From Bradyrhizobium symbiodeficiens (GTDB lineage: Bacteria > Pseudomonadota > Alphaproteobacteria > Rhizobiales > Xanthobacteraceae): a stretch of DNA of 64,000 bases. Positions within the stretch are counted from its first letter, which is position 1. The number at the start of each line of letters is the position of its first letter. This document shows, piece by piece, positions 33,109 to 42,231 of the stretch. The DNA lies in assembly GCF_002266465.3 (NCBI RefSeq), contig NZ_CP029427.2:5210501-5274500 (forward strand), read 5' to 3'. The notes under the pieces are model-generated. The model saw only the letters and a program-made list of their open reading frames with translations. It had not been told where the DNA came from and made no database searches. The translations under genes and the position numbers were made by a program.

Positions 33109-36100
33109 TCAAATCAGCCAGTCATGGGGCGCAGGTCCAACGCCGTGATGCGGATCGGTAATGCCGTGGCTGGCGGCGTGCTCGTCGAATGAACCAGGGA
33201 CAATCTCGGCGATCATCTGGGGGGCATCTTTCTGACCGGGGGTAACGTGGGGATTGCCATGCTCTTTGGACTCGACGACCGCGACGCGCGTGGAAGGAGC
33301 CACGTCGTCATCGAAGCGGAACACTGGTTCTTGATCTGCGCTTCCAAGCTTGAATGCCGCTTTCACCGGCACAGCTTCCGATGGGTTTGCACCGGCATGT
33401 GCTGCCTGCTGCGCGTTGCCATGATCCGTGTTGCCGTGAGTTGCGACGCTCTCGCTTGGGTCCGCTGCTTTGGCTGATGTTGAGCTGGAATTCGTGTGTG
33501 CCGCGCTGCCGGATTCGGCCGTCCTCGCTGCTCCTGGCGAACCGTCCAAAGCCTGAGAATGGCCTTCTTTGCCATCACTGACGCCGTTGCCGGGTTTGGG
33601 CTCCGCCCCGGCCATCTCCACGGCCACCACCTTGATCGGGCCCCGCTCCGCAACCTTCTGTGAGTGGCCGTGCTCCGTCTGCCCGGGCGTTTCGGCGCTC
33701 TCGCCCGCTTCCGCTCCTTTGGCGGAAGCCGATTGGCTCGAGTTGCCGTGCGCGCCACCGCCTGGCTCTGCCGTCTTCGCTGCTCCTTGCATACTGTCCG
33801 GCGCCTGGGAATGGTGGTCATTGCCAAGACCGACGCCCTTGCCGGGTTTGGACTCAGTTTCGGCCTTTTCCGTCGCCTTTTCCGAACCTGGTTCCGGACT
33901 GTGCTCAGAGTTACTGTGGCCGGTCCTGTCGGCGGTGTTGAAGTCCGGCTGGACCATCTCGCTCTGCTTCGTCGACGCAGCCCCGGTATTCGGGTGAGTC
34001 GGCTCATTCTTCCAGGAGAGGTTTTCCACCGTCGGAGGCGACGCACCCTGACCAGGCGCGATTGATGATCCGTAGGCGGGCACACCGGACGCACCCGCAT
34101 TCTCGTCTGCTGCATCCGCAGAATCGCTGCTGTAGGTGCCGGACTTGGCCGCCGTCCCAGAGCCGGTTCGAACGTGCGCGAATTGAAAGCTCAAGCCGTC
34201 ATCGGCCGAAGCGCTCCAAACGCCGGCCTCCCCGAGCGGCTCCTCACTCGCGTGGCTGCTGCTCATACTGGAAGCCGTCTCATCGGTTGCGGACGCCAGG
34301 ATCAGCGCCTGTTCGAGTTGCTCAAGGGTAACCGCGACAGCCGCGCCCCCCGATTGCTGAACGACATCCGACTCCGCAACGGAGACAATTCCCTGCATGT
34401 GGATTTCGAGCAGGCCGCGGTCTCCGACATCGAGGATGTGGTCGGTTGGATTCACATAGACGATCGTTTGATTGCTTGCGGGGTCATAGATCCAGGCGAG
34501 GGTATGTGGCGGGATGGATTTGGCTGCCGCCGTCAGATGCAGCCAGGCGAGTGCCCCGAAAGCCGCAAGATTGAGCCGGCCCGGCCCGGATGCGTCATCC
34601 AGGACGGAATCGGAAGAGGCAGACTTGGCGCCGGTCGGAGAGCGATCAACACCATTCTCGCTGTTACCCCCCAACAGCTGATCGCCGCTGTGTCCGCGCG
34701 GGCGGGGATCGTGACCCGGGTCCACTACGCCGACTAGTGCTTGGAGGTTGTGAGCCGCGGCGTCCGGGCCCTCTTCGCCCCGAACGCGCTCTTGCGCGAT
34801 GTTGTTCGCAGTGGTCACCGAGGCAGAATGCGGACCGAAATCGTGTGAAAGGAAATGAGGTGCTGCGTTGTCTGCGGGATTGGCATCGACATGCGTGATC
34901 GCGGCCAGTTTGGTGGCATTGTCCCCGATGCTAGCCAGGAAGCTGTCGATGGAAGCCTGATCCAGTTCATGCGACTGCGCGGCGTGCTGGACATCGCTCA
35001 GTTCGTAGATCAATGCCCCGGCGAGAGCGGCGAAGGTGCCATAGGCTCCGTGAATCGACATCGGATTCGAAGCAAGCCGCGGAAGGTGATCTTCCCCTGT
35101 ACGGTCACCTCCGCTCAGAGCGTCATTGGTCCCTCGCAGCAAGAGCGCCGGCAGACTTGGCGTGCCCGATCCTGCCACGACATCCTTCCAGGGTTTCGAG
35201 CCCAGGAGTTGCTCCGCTGCGCGCAGCGCTTCCATTGCCGCGGACGGGCTCGCGGCTTGGCTTGCTTTGGCAAGCAGGTCCCTCTCCGTGAATGGTGGCG
35301 TGTCGCCGGATTTCGAGACGATGAGATGCTGGAGAATGGCTTTCTTGCAGACCTCATATTCGGCGTGCTCGCCTTTCTGACCGTGGTCATCATCATGCGC
35401 AAATATGTCGTTGGCTTCCGACGCCTTGAGCTCGTCCGCAATTGCGACCGCCAGAATGCCCAGCGCGAGCACGCTGAAACCAGAGGTGCGTTGCAGCAAT
35501 GAGATGGTCGCGAGCACCGTTCTATTGGTGATCTCGAGCTTCTGAAAGATATTATGCAGATGGACTTTGACCGTCCCTTGGGAAACGTCGAGCTGGCGAG
35601 CGATCTCCTTGTTCGACATTCCTTCCGAGACCAACCGAACGATCTGACGTTCCCGGGGCGTCAACAGCTCGAGCATCTTTTCGATCTTGCTGCCGCCACC
35701 CGCTTCCCTGCCGGCGGGCGAGAGATCGGAGGGCTCCAGCGAGACACCGCTTTTTCCCATCAGCCGCAGTGATTGCAGCATGGTGCCGGGAGCGGCATCT
35801 TTGGAAATTGCGCTGCAAGAGCCGGCAGCGATCGCTGCGGTCAGATCGTGATTGCCGCCGGCTTCGGTAAAGAACACCAGGCGCGTGGAAAGCTTCTCGA
35901 CTTTCGCAATCGCCAGGATGTCGGATGCGGTCAGGTCCGGCAGGGTGTCGGCAATGAGTGCGACGTCGGGCGACAAACTCCTGATAGCTTCGAGGCAGCT
36001 TGTCCCGTCGCTAGCCGAGGCGACGATATCGAAATCCTGCTGTGTCCCGAGGACCGACTTCAGCCCCTGCAGGACGATCGGTTGCCGATCAACGATCGCA

Positions 36101-36186
36101 AGCCGGATGGGTTTGAGTATCCGGTGCTTGGCGGACGCGTCCAACATCGACTTTGCCTCGGCCCGGTCCTCTATGTCCTTCGGCAT
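33109..36186 (-). CDS. receiver-HTH(LuxR)-membrane-long tail protein (degenerate response regulator fusion)
   Basis: 1025 residues from ATG 36186 (ATG 36291 lies further upstream in frame). Residues 25-145 are a receiver domain, but the first acidic pair is D33-R34 and the phosphoacceptor position in PDVALIADTLPD is Ala79 with Asp80 next to it; Lys129 is kept. Residues 175-232 are a NarL/FixJ HTH (LTPRERQIVRLVSEGMSNKE). Residues about 236-251 (FSVLALGILAVAIADEL) form a membrane segment. A tail of about 770 residues follows, with a short hydrophobic stretch near 560 and two ~80-residue repeats of HSQA...GAA.TAE type near the C-terminus. Not a usual response regulator; possibly a membrane-bound transcription factor. 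Confidence 0.75.
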   Translation of the reverse strand: MPKDIEDRAEAKSMLDASAKHRILKPIRLAIVDRQPIVLQGLKSVLGTQQDFDIVASASDGTSCLEAIRSLSPDVALIADTLPDLTASDILAIAKVEKLSTRLVFFTEAGGNHDLTAAIAAGSCSAISKDAAPGTMLQSLRLMGKSGVSLEPSDLSPAGREAGGGSKIEKMLELLTPRERQIVRLVSEGMSNKEIARQLDVSQGTVKVHLHNIFQKLEITNRTVLATISLLQRTSGFSVLALGILAVAIADELKASEANDIFAHDDDHGQKGEHAEYEVCKKAILQHLIVSKSGDTPPFTERDLLAKASQAASPSAAMEALRAAEQLLGSKPWKDVVAGSGTPSLPALLLRGTNDALSGGDRTGEDHLPRLASNPMSIHGAYGTFAALAGALIYELSDVQHAAQSHELDQASIDSFLASIGDNATKLAAITHVDANPADNAAPHFLSHDFGPHSASVTTANNIAQERVRGEEGPDAAAHNLQALVGVVDPGHDPRPRGHSGDQLLGGNSENGVDRSPTGAKSASSDSVLDDASGPGRLNLAAFGALAWLHLTAAAKSIPPHTLAWIYDPASNQTIVYVNPTDHILDVGDRGLLEIHMQGIVSVAESDVVQQSGGAAVAVTLEQLEQALILASATDETASSMSSSHASEEPLGEAGVWSASADDGLSFQFAHVRTGSGTAAKSGTYSSDSADAADENAGASGVPAYGSSIAPGQGASPPTVENLSWKNEPTHPNTGAASTKQSEMVQPDFNTADRTGHSNSEHSPEPGSEKATEKAETESKPGKGVGLGNDHHSQAPDSMQGAAKTAEPGGGAHGNSSQSASAKGAEAGESAETPGQTEHGHSQKVAERGPIKVVAVEMAGAEPKPGNGVSDGKEGHSQALDGSPGAARTAESGSAAHTNSSSTSAKAADPSESVATHGNTDHGNAQQAAHAGANPSEAVPVKAAFKLGSADQEPVFRFDDDVAPSTRVAVVESKEHGNPHVTPGQKDAPQMIAEIVPGSFDEHAASHGITDPHHGVGPAPHDWLI

Positions 36187-36266
36187 ATGGCCGTGGCCGG
36201 GTGGCTTATTAAAATATGACGAGTGGATTTGGTTCCCTTGGCGGAAATCAGTTTGGACGGCAGCAA

Positions 36267-36602
36267 GTGACAAATAGCTCTTTTGACCCAATGGCCGTGG
36301 CCGTGGACTGGCTTGATGCCTACCGCGCTGGCGATATCGAAGCGATCTTGGAGCTTCATGCAGACGATGCCGTAGTGCACTGCGGCTGCAGCGGCGTCCA
36401 GACGATCACCGGCCGCGAAGCCCTTCGTGCCTATTGGATCCAGCACCTCCAAAAATATCCCGCGGGCACGCTGGACGATCTCAACCCTTCAGACCGGGGA
36501 ACCGTGATTTCGTACGTCACCAGTAAGGGCGTCATGAGCGCGAATTTGGCGTTTGACGCCGCCGGGAGGATCAAGGTTCTAGACTGCGGGCGCTTGCACT
36601 AG
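36267..36602 (+). CDS. SnoaL-like (NTF2-fold) protein
   Basis: About 111 residues from GTG 36267; ATG 36216 and ATG 36291 are alternatives. The pattern VDWLDAYRAGDIEAILELHADDAVVHCGC, then ITGREALRAYWIQHLQKYP, fits a SnoaL-like NTF2 fold. Such proteins are cyclases, isomerases or small-molecule binding proteins; the catalytic residues differ between groups, so function is open. Divergent from the receiver-HTH fusion gene with only a short intergenic region, which suggests shared regulation. Confidence 0.72.
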   Translation: MTNSSFDPMAVAVDWLDAYRAGDIEAILELHADDAVVHCGCSGVQTITGREALRAYWIQHLQKYPAGTLDDLNPSDRGTVISYVTSKGVMSANLAFDAAGRIKVLDCGRLH

Positions 36603-36638
36603 AGCGGCCCGGACCGGCCGTCCGCGGCGTGTCGGCAA

Positions 36639-36773
36639 CTAATTCCCAAACGTCGTCCGCAAGGCGGTTACGATGACCGCCGAGATGAGAAACGAAATCG
36701 CGAGCAGCGTCCAACTCGGACTTGTGCTCCCGCGAACTACGCGCGCGACGAACATTTTAATGGTGGTCAACAT
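36639..36773 (-). CDS. small membrane protein resembling a degenerate Flp pilin
   Basis: 44 residues from ATG 36773: a short basic start (MLTTIKMFVARVVRG), then STSPSWTLLAISFLISAVIV and TALRTTFGN. The layout mirrors Flp-type IVb pilins (RGxTAIEYxLIAxxI...TxGxN), but the processing glutamate/tyrosine is replaced by Ser/Trp. The start overlaps the upstream gene's stop by 7 bp, suggesting translational coupling. Too short for the usual annotation threshold. Role as a pilin is doubtful. Confidence 0.45.
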   Translation of the reverse strand: MLTTIKMFVARVVRGSTSPSWTLLAISFLISAVIVTALRTTFGN

Positions 36774-37015
36774 TCGTCTCTGGGAAGCCGGCACAGGTAG
36801 GCTATCCCGAAGCTGGCGAGTTCTTCGGCATCGCTCTCGCGCTCTTCCCTTCTCCTGAGCAAATGGCGTTCCAGCAGGCATCGCCGGCTGTCGAACAGGT
36901 CGACCTCGGGATGACGCGCCCGGTACACCGTCCACGCCGTTTCGGCGGCATTCTTCAAGACGGCGTCGTCCACGATGATGCTCTCCAGACACCTGTATCC
37001 ATGCTGCCAACTCAC
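36767..37015 (-). CDS. small hypothetical protein
   Basis: 82 residues from ATG 37015. Soluble, charged and helical (DDAVLKNAAETAWTVYRARH, RRCLLERHLLRRREERES); two cysteines (Cys9 and the last residue). I do not recognise a family. It overlaps the downstream pilin-like frame by 7 bp and is otherwise isolated. Confidence 0.5.
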   Translation of the reverse strand: MSWQHGYRCLESIIVDDAVLKNAAETAWTVYRARHPEVDLFDSRRCLLERHLLRRREERESDAEELASFGIAYLCRLPRDEC

Positions 37016-37193
37016 GGCATCGTCTATATTTCCACTTTTTCCCGATTAACTTTGGTCGAAACGACCAGATCGTCCGCCATGGCGCCGGCCGTGATGGCGG
37101 CCCCGCCGGATACGATGTGCCGCATCGATGGAGCGGCGGCTCCACCACGACCACCTCGTGGTACGGCAACGGCATCATCGCCATTGGCGAGCG

Positions 37194-37592
37194 CTACACC
37201 TCAAAGGCCGCGCTGCAATAAACGTGGCTTTTTCCTATGAGGCGAGACGTTTCGCTAAGTTCGCGGGGCGGCTGTGACGGCGTAGCAGGTTGCTGCGGAG
37301 ATGCAGCGGGCGACTTGGGCGGCTCTGCCGGAGCAACAGACTCGCCCCCGCCGTGGGGCACACAGGTGCCGACGTTGCTTAGCAGTCTTTTCGCCTCGAG
37401 CTCGCGCGCCTTCTTGTAGTCGCTACGCCGGTCGATTCTTGCAGCGGCCAGCCGGTCCCAGGCATCGAACGCATCGGAGTAATGCTGTCGCATTTGCGCC
37501 TCGGCGGACAGGCAGTCGCTGAACTTGTCGAAGACGAGATCGGTGTTGACGGGCGCGACGCCACCCACGAGGACCACGAGCATCCATTTCAT
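37194..37592 (-). CDS. hypothetical protein with N-terminal signal/anchor
   Basis: 132 residues from ATG 37592. The first 16 residues (MKWMLVVLVGGVAPVN) form a short signal or anchor, then a helical region with two cysteines (Cys28 and one in GTCVPHGG), SDAFDAWDRLAAARIDRRSD, and a Pro/Gln-rich tail ending in an HVYC segment. Reminiscent of small secreted Bradyrhizobium proteins of unknown role. The stop lies next to the open frame described at 37045-37222 on the other strand. Confidence 0.6.
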   Translation of the reverse strand: MKWMLVVLVGGVAPVNTDLVFDKFSDCLSAEAQMRQHYSDAFDAWDRLAAARIDRRSDYKKARELEAKRLLSNVGTCVPHGGGESVAPAEPPKSPAASPQQPATPSQPPRELSETSRLIGKSHVYCSAAFEV

Positions 37593-37653
37593 GGTGTCCG
37601 CCTATTCACGTCTGCATTGGCAAAATGCGGCCGCGTCGCCGCTGGGGTTTGAG

Positions 37654-37704
37654 AAAAAAAGGCCCCAGCTCGCGGGTATATTGGGGGGCATTGGAGCTGG
37701 GGCC
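37654..37704 (-). terminator. terminator on the minus strand downstream of the arginase gene
   Basis: GGCCCCAGCTC (37661-37671) pairs with GAGCTGGGGCC (37694-37704), loop 22 bases; on the minus strand seven T follow (complement of 37654-37660). It is about 210 bp past the arginase stop. Confidence 0.75.
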
Positions 37705-37718
37705 ATGCGGGGTCACCC

Positions 37719-37880
37719 TTGGGGAAGGGCATCGGGAAAACTTGGCAATTGCGAGAATGTTCCCCCGCGCAGCTTAAAGTCTCGCGGAACTCTGAGAAAG
37801 CCCCCTTGCCGGCAGAGCTGCAGTCCGCCATCGATACGGCCCTGTCGCAACTGCCGGGTGACAAGCTGCGCCCCATCTAG
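37719..37880 (+). CDS. possible 53-residue peptide
   Basis: An open frame from TTG 37719 to TAG 37880 reads GKTWQLRECSPAQLKVSRNS, then PAELQSAIDTALSQLPGDKL. The amino-acid pattern is protein-like and helical, but the start lacks a good ribosome-binding site and no family is recognised. It converges on the arginase gene. Confidence 0.3.
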   Translation: MGKGIGKTWQLRECSPAQLKVSRNSEKAPLPAELQSAIDTALSQLPGDKLRPI

Positions 37881-37915
37881 CAGATGGGCGTTCGTAGCCT
37901 TCGTCAGCCGCCGCT

Positions 37916-38893
37916 TCACTCGCCCGGAGCGATCGCATTGCTCGGCGTCGGCCGGTCGGTGATCTGCTGGCCGAACAGGCTACCGATCAGTTCGACGGCG
38001 GTGCGCGCCGTCCGGCCACGCTCGTCCAGGAAGGGATTGAGCTCGACGATGTCGACCGATCCCACCACGCCGGAATCGTGCAGCAGCTCCATGATCAGGT
38101 GTGCTTCGCGATAGGTCGCGCCACCCGGCACCGTGGTGCCGACGCCCGGCGCCACGCTGGGATCGAGGAAATCGACGTCGAAACTGACATGCAGCACGCC
38201 GTTGCTCGCCTTGACCCGTTCGATGACCCGCCGGATCAACACGGCGACGCCAAACTCGTCGATCTGGCGCATGTCGACAACCCTGATCCGGCGTGCGCGC
38301 ATCAGCTCTTTTTCGAGCTTGTCGATCGAACGCGCGCCGAATAGATCGAGCCTGTCAGGGGTGATCGAAGCGCGCGGATCGTCACCGAGCAGGCCGTCGA
38401 GGCCGGGCTCGCCGCACAGAAACGCGGCCGACATGCCATGCATATTCGCGGTAATCGTCGTCTCCGGCGTGTTGTAGTCGGCGTGGGCATCGAGCCAGAG
38501 CACGAACAGCTCGCGTCCCCGGTCCTGCCAATGGCGCGCCATGGCGTTCACCGATCCCATCGAGAGCGTGTGATCGCCGCCGAGGAAGATCGGCAGCGCG
38601 CCGGTTTGCGCGATCTCATGGCCTCGTTGGCTCAGAACGCGCGTCCAGCGCTGGATCTCGCGGTAGTGATTGGCCCTTTCGGGCGGCCTGTCGGTGAGAT
38701 CCCCGACTTCGGCCACGGAAAGATCGCCATAGTCGACGACCTCGAAATCCAGGCTTTCGAGCAATGTCGCAAGGCCCGCGGTACGCAACGCCGCAGGGCC
38801 CATCAAGGTGCCGCGCTGCGACGCCCCCATGTCGATGGGAGCACCGAGTAAAGCGATGCGCCGGGCTCGATCCGTCATGGTTCGATCGGTCAC
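37916..38893 (-). CDS. rocF: arginase
   Basis: 325 residues from ATG 38893 (a second ATG follows at 38878). Arginase motifs GGDHTLSMG, LDAHADYNTPETT, SFDVDFLDPSVAPGVG and ELNPFLDERGRTA carry the His and Asp residues that bind the two Mn ions; residues in NMHGM also fit arginase. It hydrolyses L-arginine to ornithine and urea in the cytoplasm, supplying nitrogen. Agmatinase is less likely because of the NMHG loop and the VGTTVPGGATYREA stretch. Single gene, minus strand, terminator at 37654. Confidence 0.92.
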   Translation of the reverse strand: MTDRTMTDRARRIALLGAPIDMGASQRGTLMGPAALRTAGLATLLESLDFEVVDYGDLSVAEVGDLTDRPPERANHYREIQRWTRVLSQRGHEIAQTGALPIFLGGDHTLSMGSVNAMARHWQDRGRELFVLWLDAHADYNTPETTITANMHGMSAAFLCGEPGLDGLLGDDPRASITPDRLDLFGARSIDKLEKELMRARRIRVVDMRQIDEFGVAVLIRRVIERVKASNGVLHVSFDVDFLDPSVAPGVGTTVPGGATYREAHLIMELLHDSGVVGSVDIVELNPFLDERGRTARTAVELIGSLFGQQITDRPTPSNAIAPGE

Positions 38894-39054
38894 GGCTGTC
38901 TCCTGACGTCAACGAGGTCGAGCCAGCCTAACAGAGATTCGCCCCCGTCGTTTCCCGGGCACAAACGCCTCATCCGACATATCATTCGGAACAAAGGCCC
39001 GCGCGCTGAATTGCTTATCCAAGGCCGGCACCCGCCGTAAACCACGGCGCCTCT

Positions 39055-39119
39055 CGCGGATAGCCAAAGGTCGTCAGACCCGCTGTTCAAAACGAGCGCT
39101 CGCGCGGATAGCCAAAGGT
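39055..39119. repeat. 17-bp direct repeat, 48 bp apart
   Basis: CGCGGATAGCCAAAGGT occurs at 39055-39071 and 39103-39119, upstream of the small gene at 39153. It could be a pair of regulator-binding sites or a duplication scar. Confidence 0.6.
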
Positions 39120-39152
39120 GTCGGCCTCCATTCTCACGCTTGGAGATCGCGC

Positions 39153-39413
39153 TTGAGCACCGAGATACCGCAGTCAGAGCACCAACCCGGCATGGCCGAG
39201 CGCGCCATCGATACAGCGGCGGACGTCTCCCGCACGATTGGTGAAGTGGCCGGAGGGCTGCATTCGGCAGTCGGCCGCCTGACCTCTGCCGTCGAGGAAT
39301 CGCGGAAACCTGGTGGGACTCTCGCGACAGTCGCATCGATCACGCGCGAAGCGCCGCTTGCCAGCCTGTTCGTCGCCTTCCTTTTCGGGGTCGCGGTCGC
39401 CCGCCGCCGATAG
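39153..39413 (+). CDS. small YqjD-like membrane-anchored protein
   Basis: 86 residues from TTG 39153 (GGAG at about 39142); ATG 39192 is an alternative. A long amphipathic helix (AERAIDTAADVSRTIGEVAG, AVGRLTSAVEESRKPGG) is followed by one membrane helix close to the C-terminus and an Arg-rich end (LFVAFLFGVAVARRR). This order resembles the ElaB/YqjD proteins that tether ribosomes to the membrane in stationary phase, but the similarity is of layout only. Confidence 0.65.
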   Translation: MSTEIPQSEHQPGMAERAIDTAADVSRTIGEVAGGLHSAVGRLTSAVEESRKPGGTLATVASITREAPLASLFVAFLFGVAVARRR

Positions 39414-39431
39414 ACAGCGAGGCCACCTGGC

Positions 39432-42215
39432 TCAGGCGGCACTGACCGCGTCGAGTTCCGGCGCCAGGAATTGCTTTTCAAACGACTGCGCAGGCATCGG
39501 ACGGCCGAAGAAGTATCCCTGACCTTCTTCACATCCCATGCTGACCAGGAAGTCGGCGGTTGCACGATCTTCGATGCCTTCCGCCACCACGGTGAGACCG
39601 AGCCGCTTGCTGAGGCCGATGGTCGAACCGACGATCGCCGCGTCGTCGGAATTCGAGAGCAGCCCGGACACGAACGACCGATCGATCTTGAGCCCGTCGA
39701 GCGGAAACTTCTTCAGATAGCTCAGGCTCGCGTAACCAGTACCGAAATCGTCGAACAGGATGCGGACGCCAAGCTCCTGAATGCGCTTGAACATGTCGAG
39801 CACGCGGCGTTCATCATCGAGCAGGATGTCTTCGGTCACCTCGATTTCGAGCAGGGACGGTGTCAGCCCCGTCGATTCCAGCAATGTCGCAACCGAATGC
39901 GCGAGATCGCCGGACTGGAGCTGCGACGGCGACAGGTTGATCGCGACGCGCACGCCGCTTCCGGACAGCTCCCAGCCGCGCGCCTGACGGCAGGCGGTTT
40001 CCATCACCCAGTTCGCGATCCGCTCGGACAAGGCCGAGGTGTTGACCACCGGCATGAACTCTCCGGGCGAGACGTAGCCGCGCACGGGGTGCCGCCAACG
40101 GATGAGCGCTTCGGCGCCGACAAGGCTGCCGTCGGTCAGACGAACCTGGGGCTGGTAGAACAGCTCGAACTCGCCGCGATCCGCGGCGAGCGCCAACTCG
40201 CTCTCCAGCGTCAGCCGGCTCTCCAGTTCCTGCCTGATCGCAGCCTCGAAGATCACATGGCTGCCGCGCCGCGTCATCTTTGCCTTGCTCAGCGCCAGAT
40301 GACCATTGCTGAGAAGTTCGTCGGCGCCCTGTCCGCCTTCGCCATAGACAGCGACGCCGATGCTGATTCTGACGCGATGCTGGCGCGTGCCCGTCGCCAG
40401 CGGCGTTTCGAATGCACGCGCGATCCGCTCGGCGAATTTCACGATCGGCTCACTGCCATCTGCGGCTTCGCGCGCAATGGCGAATTCATCTCCGCCGAGC
40501 CGCGCGACGATCGCCCCATCTCCGGCCTGCCCCTCCAGGCGAATGGCAACCGCCTGCAGTACGAGGTCTCCCGCCGAATGCCCCAGCATGTCGTTGATGC
40601 TCTGGAAGCCGTCGAGCCCGATGACGAGCAACGCGACCTCGCGAGGCTTTCGCTCCGCATTCGCGATCATGCCGACCAGGCGGGCGTGCAGCGTGTTGCG
40701 GTTGGCAAGGCCGGTCAGCGCGTCATGTTCGGCAAGATATTTGACGCGTTCGGCTTCGCGCTTGCGGACCGAGATGTCGCGCAGGATCGCGCCGTACTGG
40801 AAACCCTCCGTTCCCTGCCAGCCCGAAAAGCTCGCCTCGACGGGGAAGGTTTCACCATTCTTGCGCCGGCCCTCGAACTCGACGACGACCGCGCCGCCCG
40901 GAACCAGGAGCGCCTGGCGCGCGGCGTCATGCATGGACGGCCTTGCATCACCGTCCGCCGGCACGACGCACAGCGTTTCGAACGGACGGCCGATCATCTC
41001 CGCCGGCGCGTAGCCGAAGATCGCGCTCGCGCCGGGATTCCAGACCGTGATCCGATGATCCTCGTCGGTGCAGACGAGACCGTCACCAAGCGACATCGCG
41101 ATGCGGTGAAAGCGGCTCTCGGCGATGCGTCCCAGGAGACCACGGAAATCGATCTCGTCCAGCGCAATCGCGGTCAGATAAGCGACGATCGCGATGTGGA
41201 ACAGCGATGTGTCAATGACGAGGGACCATCTTGCCTGCACGAGGGCTGCGACGAGTTCGACAACCGCCCCGGCGGCGACCAGGACCGCGACGCGAATTCC
41301 CGGCGCGAGGCGGCGCCACGAATACATCATCAGCAGGCAGATCACGCCCAGACCCAGGATCATGCCGATATCGGACGTCCAGCGCAGCATCCGGTTCTGG
41401 AGGATCGATTCTGCGGCCAGCGCCTGGAGGACCGGCCCCGAGACGATCTTGCCGTTGGGAACGCTGAAGCGGTCGCCGAGCTCGAGCGCAGTGGCGCCGA
41501 CGATGATCTTCTTGCCTCTCAGCCTGTCGAGAGCAGCGGTATCGCCGCGCAGCACGTCGACATAGGAGACGCTGGGAATGGAGGCTGCACGAATGCTGAA
41601 ATCGATCAGGAAGGGCGGCCGCCGGTTGGCGTCCTGCCCGGCCAGCACGACGGCCATCGACGGCATCACGGCATCGCCAAGCTTCTCACCGAACGGATAG
41701 CGGCGAACGAGTCCGTCGGATTCGACTGCGACGTTGACGACCGCCGGCCACGACTGGTTGCTGAACGATTTCAGGGGACGGTTGATGTGGGCCGCACCGC
41801 CATTCGGCGTCGGCTGCTTGAAGGACGCCAGGATCGTCGAGCCGCCGGCTTCGCGAAGGGCCTGGACGAAGGCCTCGTCCGAAGCCGGATCCGAGGGTGT
41901 GCTGAAATCGACGTCGAAGGCGATATCCGCCGCTCCCGCCGCCTCGAGCCTGTGCAACAGCTCCGCGTGGAGCCGGCGCGGCCAGGGCCACACCCCGATC
42001 CGATCGATGGACGGCGCGTCGATAGCCACCACGACGACATTGCCGCTGGCCGCACGCGATTGCCAGCTGAACCGTAGGTCGGTGAGCGCGTTGCGAAGCG
42101 CACCATGCCATCCCGTGGACAGCACGATCGCAAGCGCGATCGCGACGAGAATATGCGGCCGATAGCGTTTCACCCGATCCTCCCGCGCACCCGCTTCTGC
42201 AGGTGCGTCCCTCAT
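39432..42215 (-). CDS. CHASE2-PAS-GGDEF-EAL dual c-di-GMP enzyme
   Basis: 927 residues. An N-terminal helix (about 21-40) and a CHASE2 sensor in the periplasm (DIAFDVDFSTPS, VGATALELGDRFSVPNG), three membrane helices near residues 285-350, a PAS domain (ITVWNPGASAIFGYAPAEMIG), a GGDEF domain with intact RLGGDEF, and an EAL domain with GAEALIRW, EVTED, DDFGTGYASL, LKIDRSFV and EGIE. Both halves look active, so it may make or break c-di-GMP depending on the signal. It follows the FecR-type gene by 16 bp on the same strand; such pairs are common. Confidence 0.92.
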   Translation of the reverse strand: MRDAPAEAGAREDRVKRYRPHILVAIALAIVLSTGWHGALRNALTDLRFSWQSRAASGNVVVVAIDAPSIDRIGVWPWPRRLHAELLHRLEAAGAADIAFDVDFSTPSDPASDEAFVQALREAGGSTILASFKQPTPNGGAAHINRPLKSFSNQSWPAVVNVAVESDGLVRRYPFGEKLGDAVMPSMAVVLAGQDANRRPPFLIDFSIRAASIPSVSYVDVLRGDTAALDRLRGKKIIVGATALELGDRFSVPNGKIVSGPVLQALAAESILQNRMLRWTSDIGMILGLGVICLLMMYSWRRLAPGIRVAVLVAAGAVVELVAALVQARWSLVIDTSLFHIAIVAYLTAIALDEIDFRGLLGRIAESRFHRIAMSLGDGLVCTDEDHRITVWNPGASAIFGYAPAEMIGRPFETLCVVPADGDARPSMHDAARQALLVPGGAVVVEFEGRRKNGETFPVEASFSGWQGTEGFQYGAILRDISVRKREAERVKYLAEHDALTGLANRNTLHARLVGMIANAERKPREVALLVIGLDGFQSINDMLGHSAGDLVLQAVAIRLEGQAGDGAIVARLGGDEFAIAREAADGSEPIVKFAERIARAFETPLATGTRQHRVRISIGVAVYGEGGQGADELLSNGHLALSKAKMTRRGSHVIFEAAIRQELESRLTLESELALAADRGEFELFYQPQVRLTDGSLVGAEALIRWRHPVRGYVSPGEFMPVVNTSALSERIANWVMETACRQARGWELSGSGVRVAINLSPSQLQSGDLAHSVATLLESTGLTPSLLEIEVTEDILLDDERRVLDMFKRIQELGVRILFDDFGTGYASLSYLKKFPLDGLKIDRSFVSGLLSNSDDAAIVGSTIGLSKRLGLTVVAEGIEDRATADFLVSMGCEEGQGYFFGRPMPAQSFEKQFLAPELDAVSAA

Positions 42216-42231
42216 CCCCTAGTAAACCGCC

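Noticed and set aside
39471-42077. 868-codon open frame on the plus strand
   Set aside because: It is the complement of the CHASE2-PAS-GGDEF-EAL gene; composition is Arg/Asp/Gln-rich without domains, and the minus strand has full motifs.
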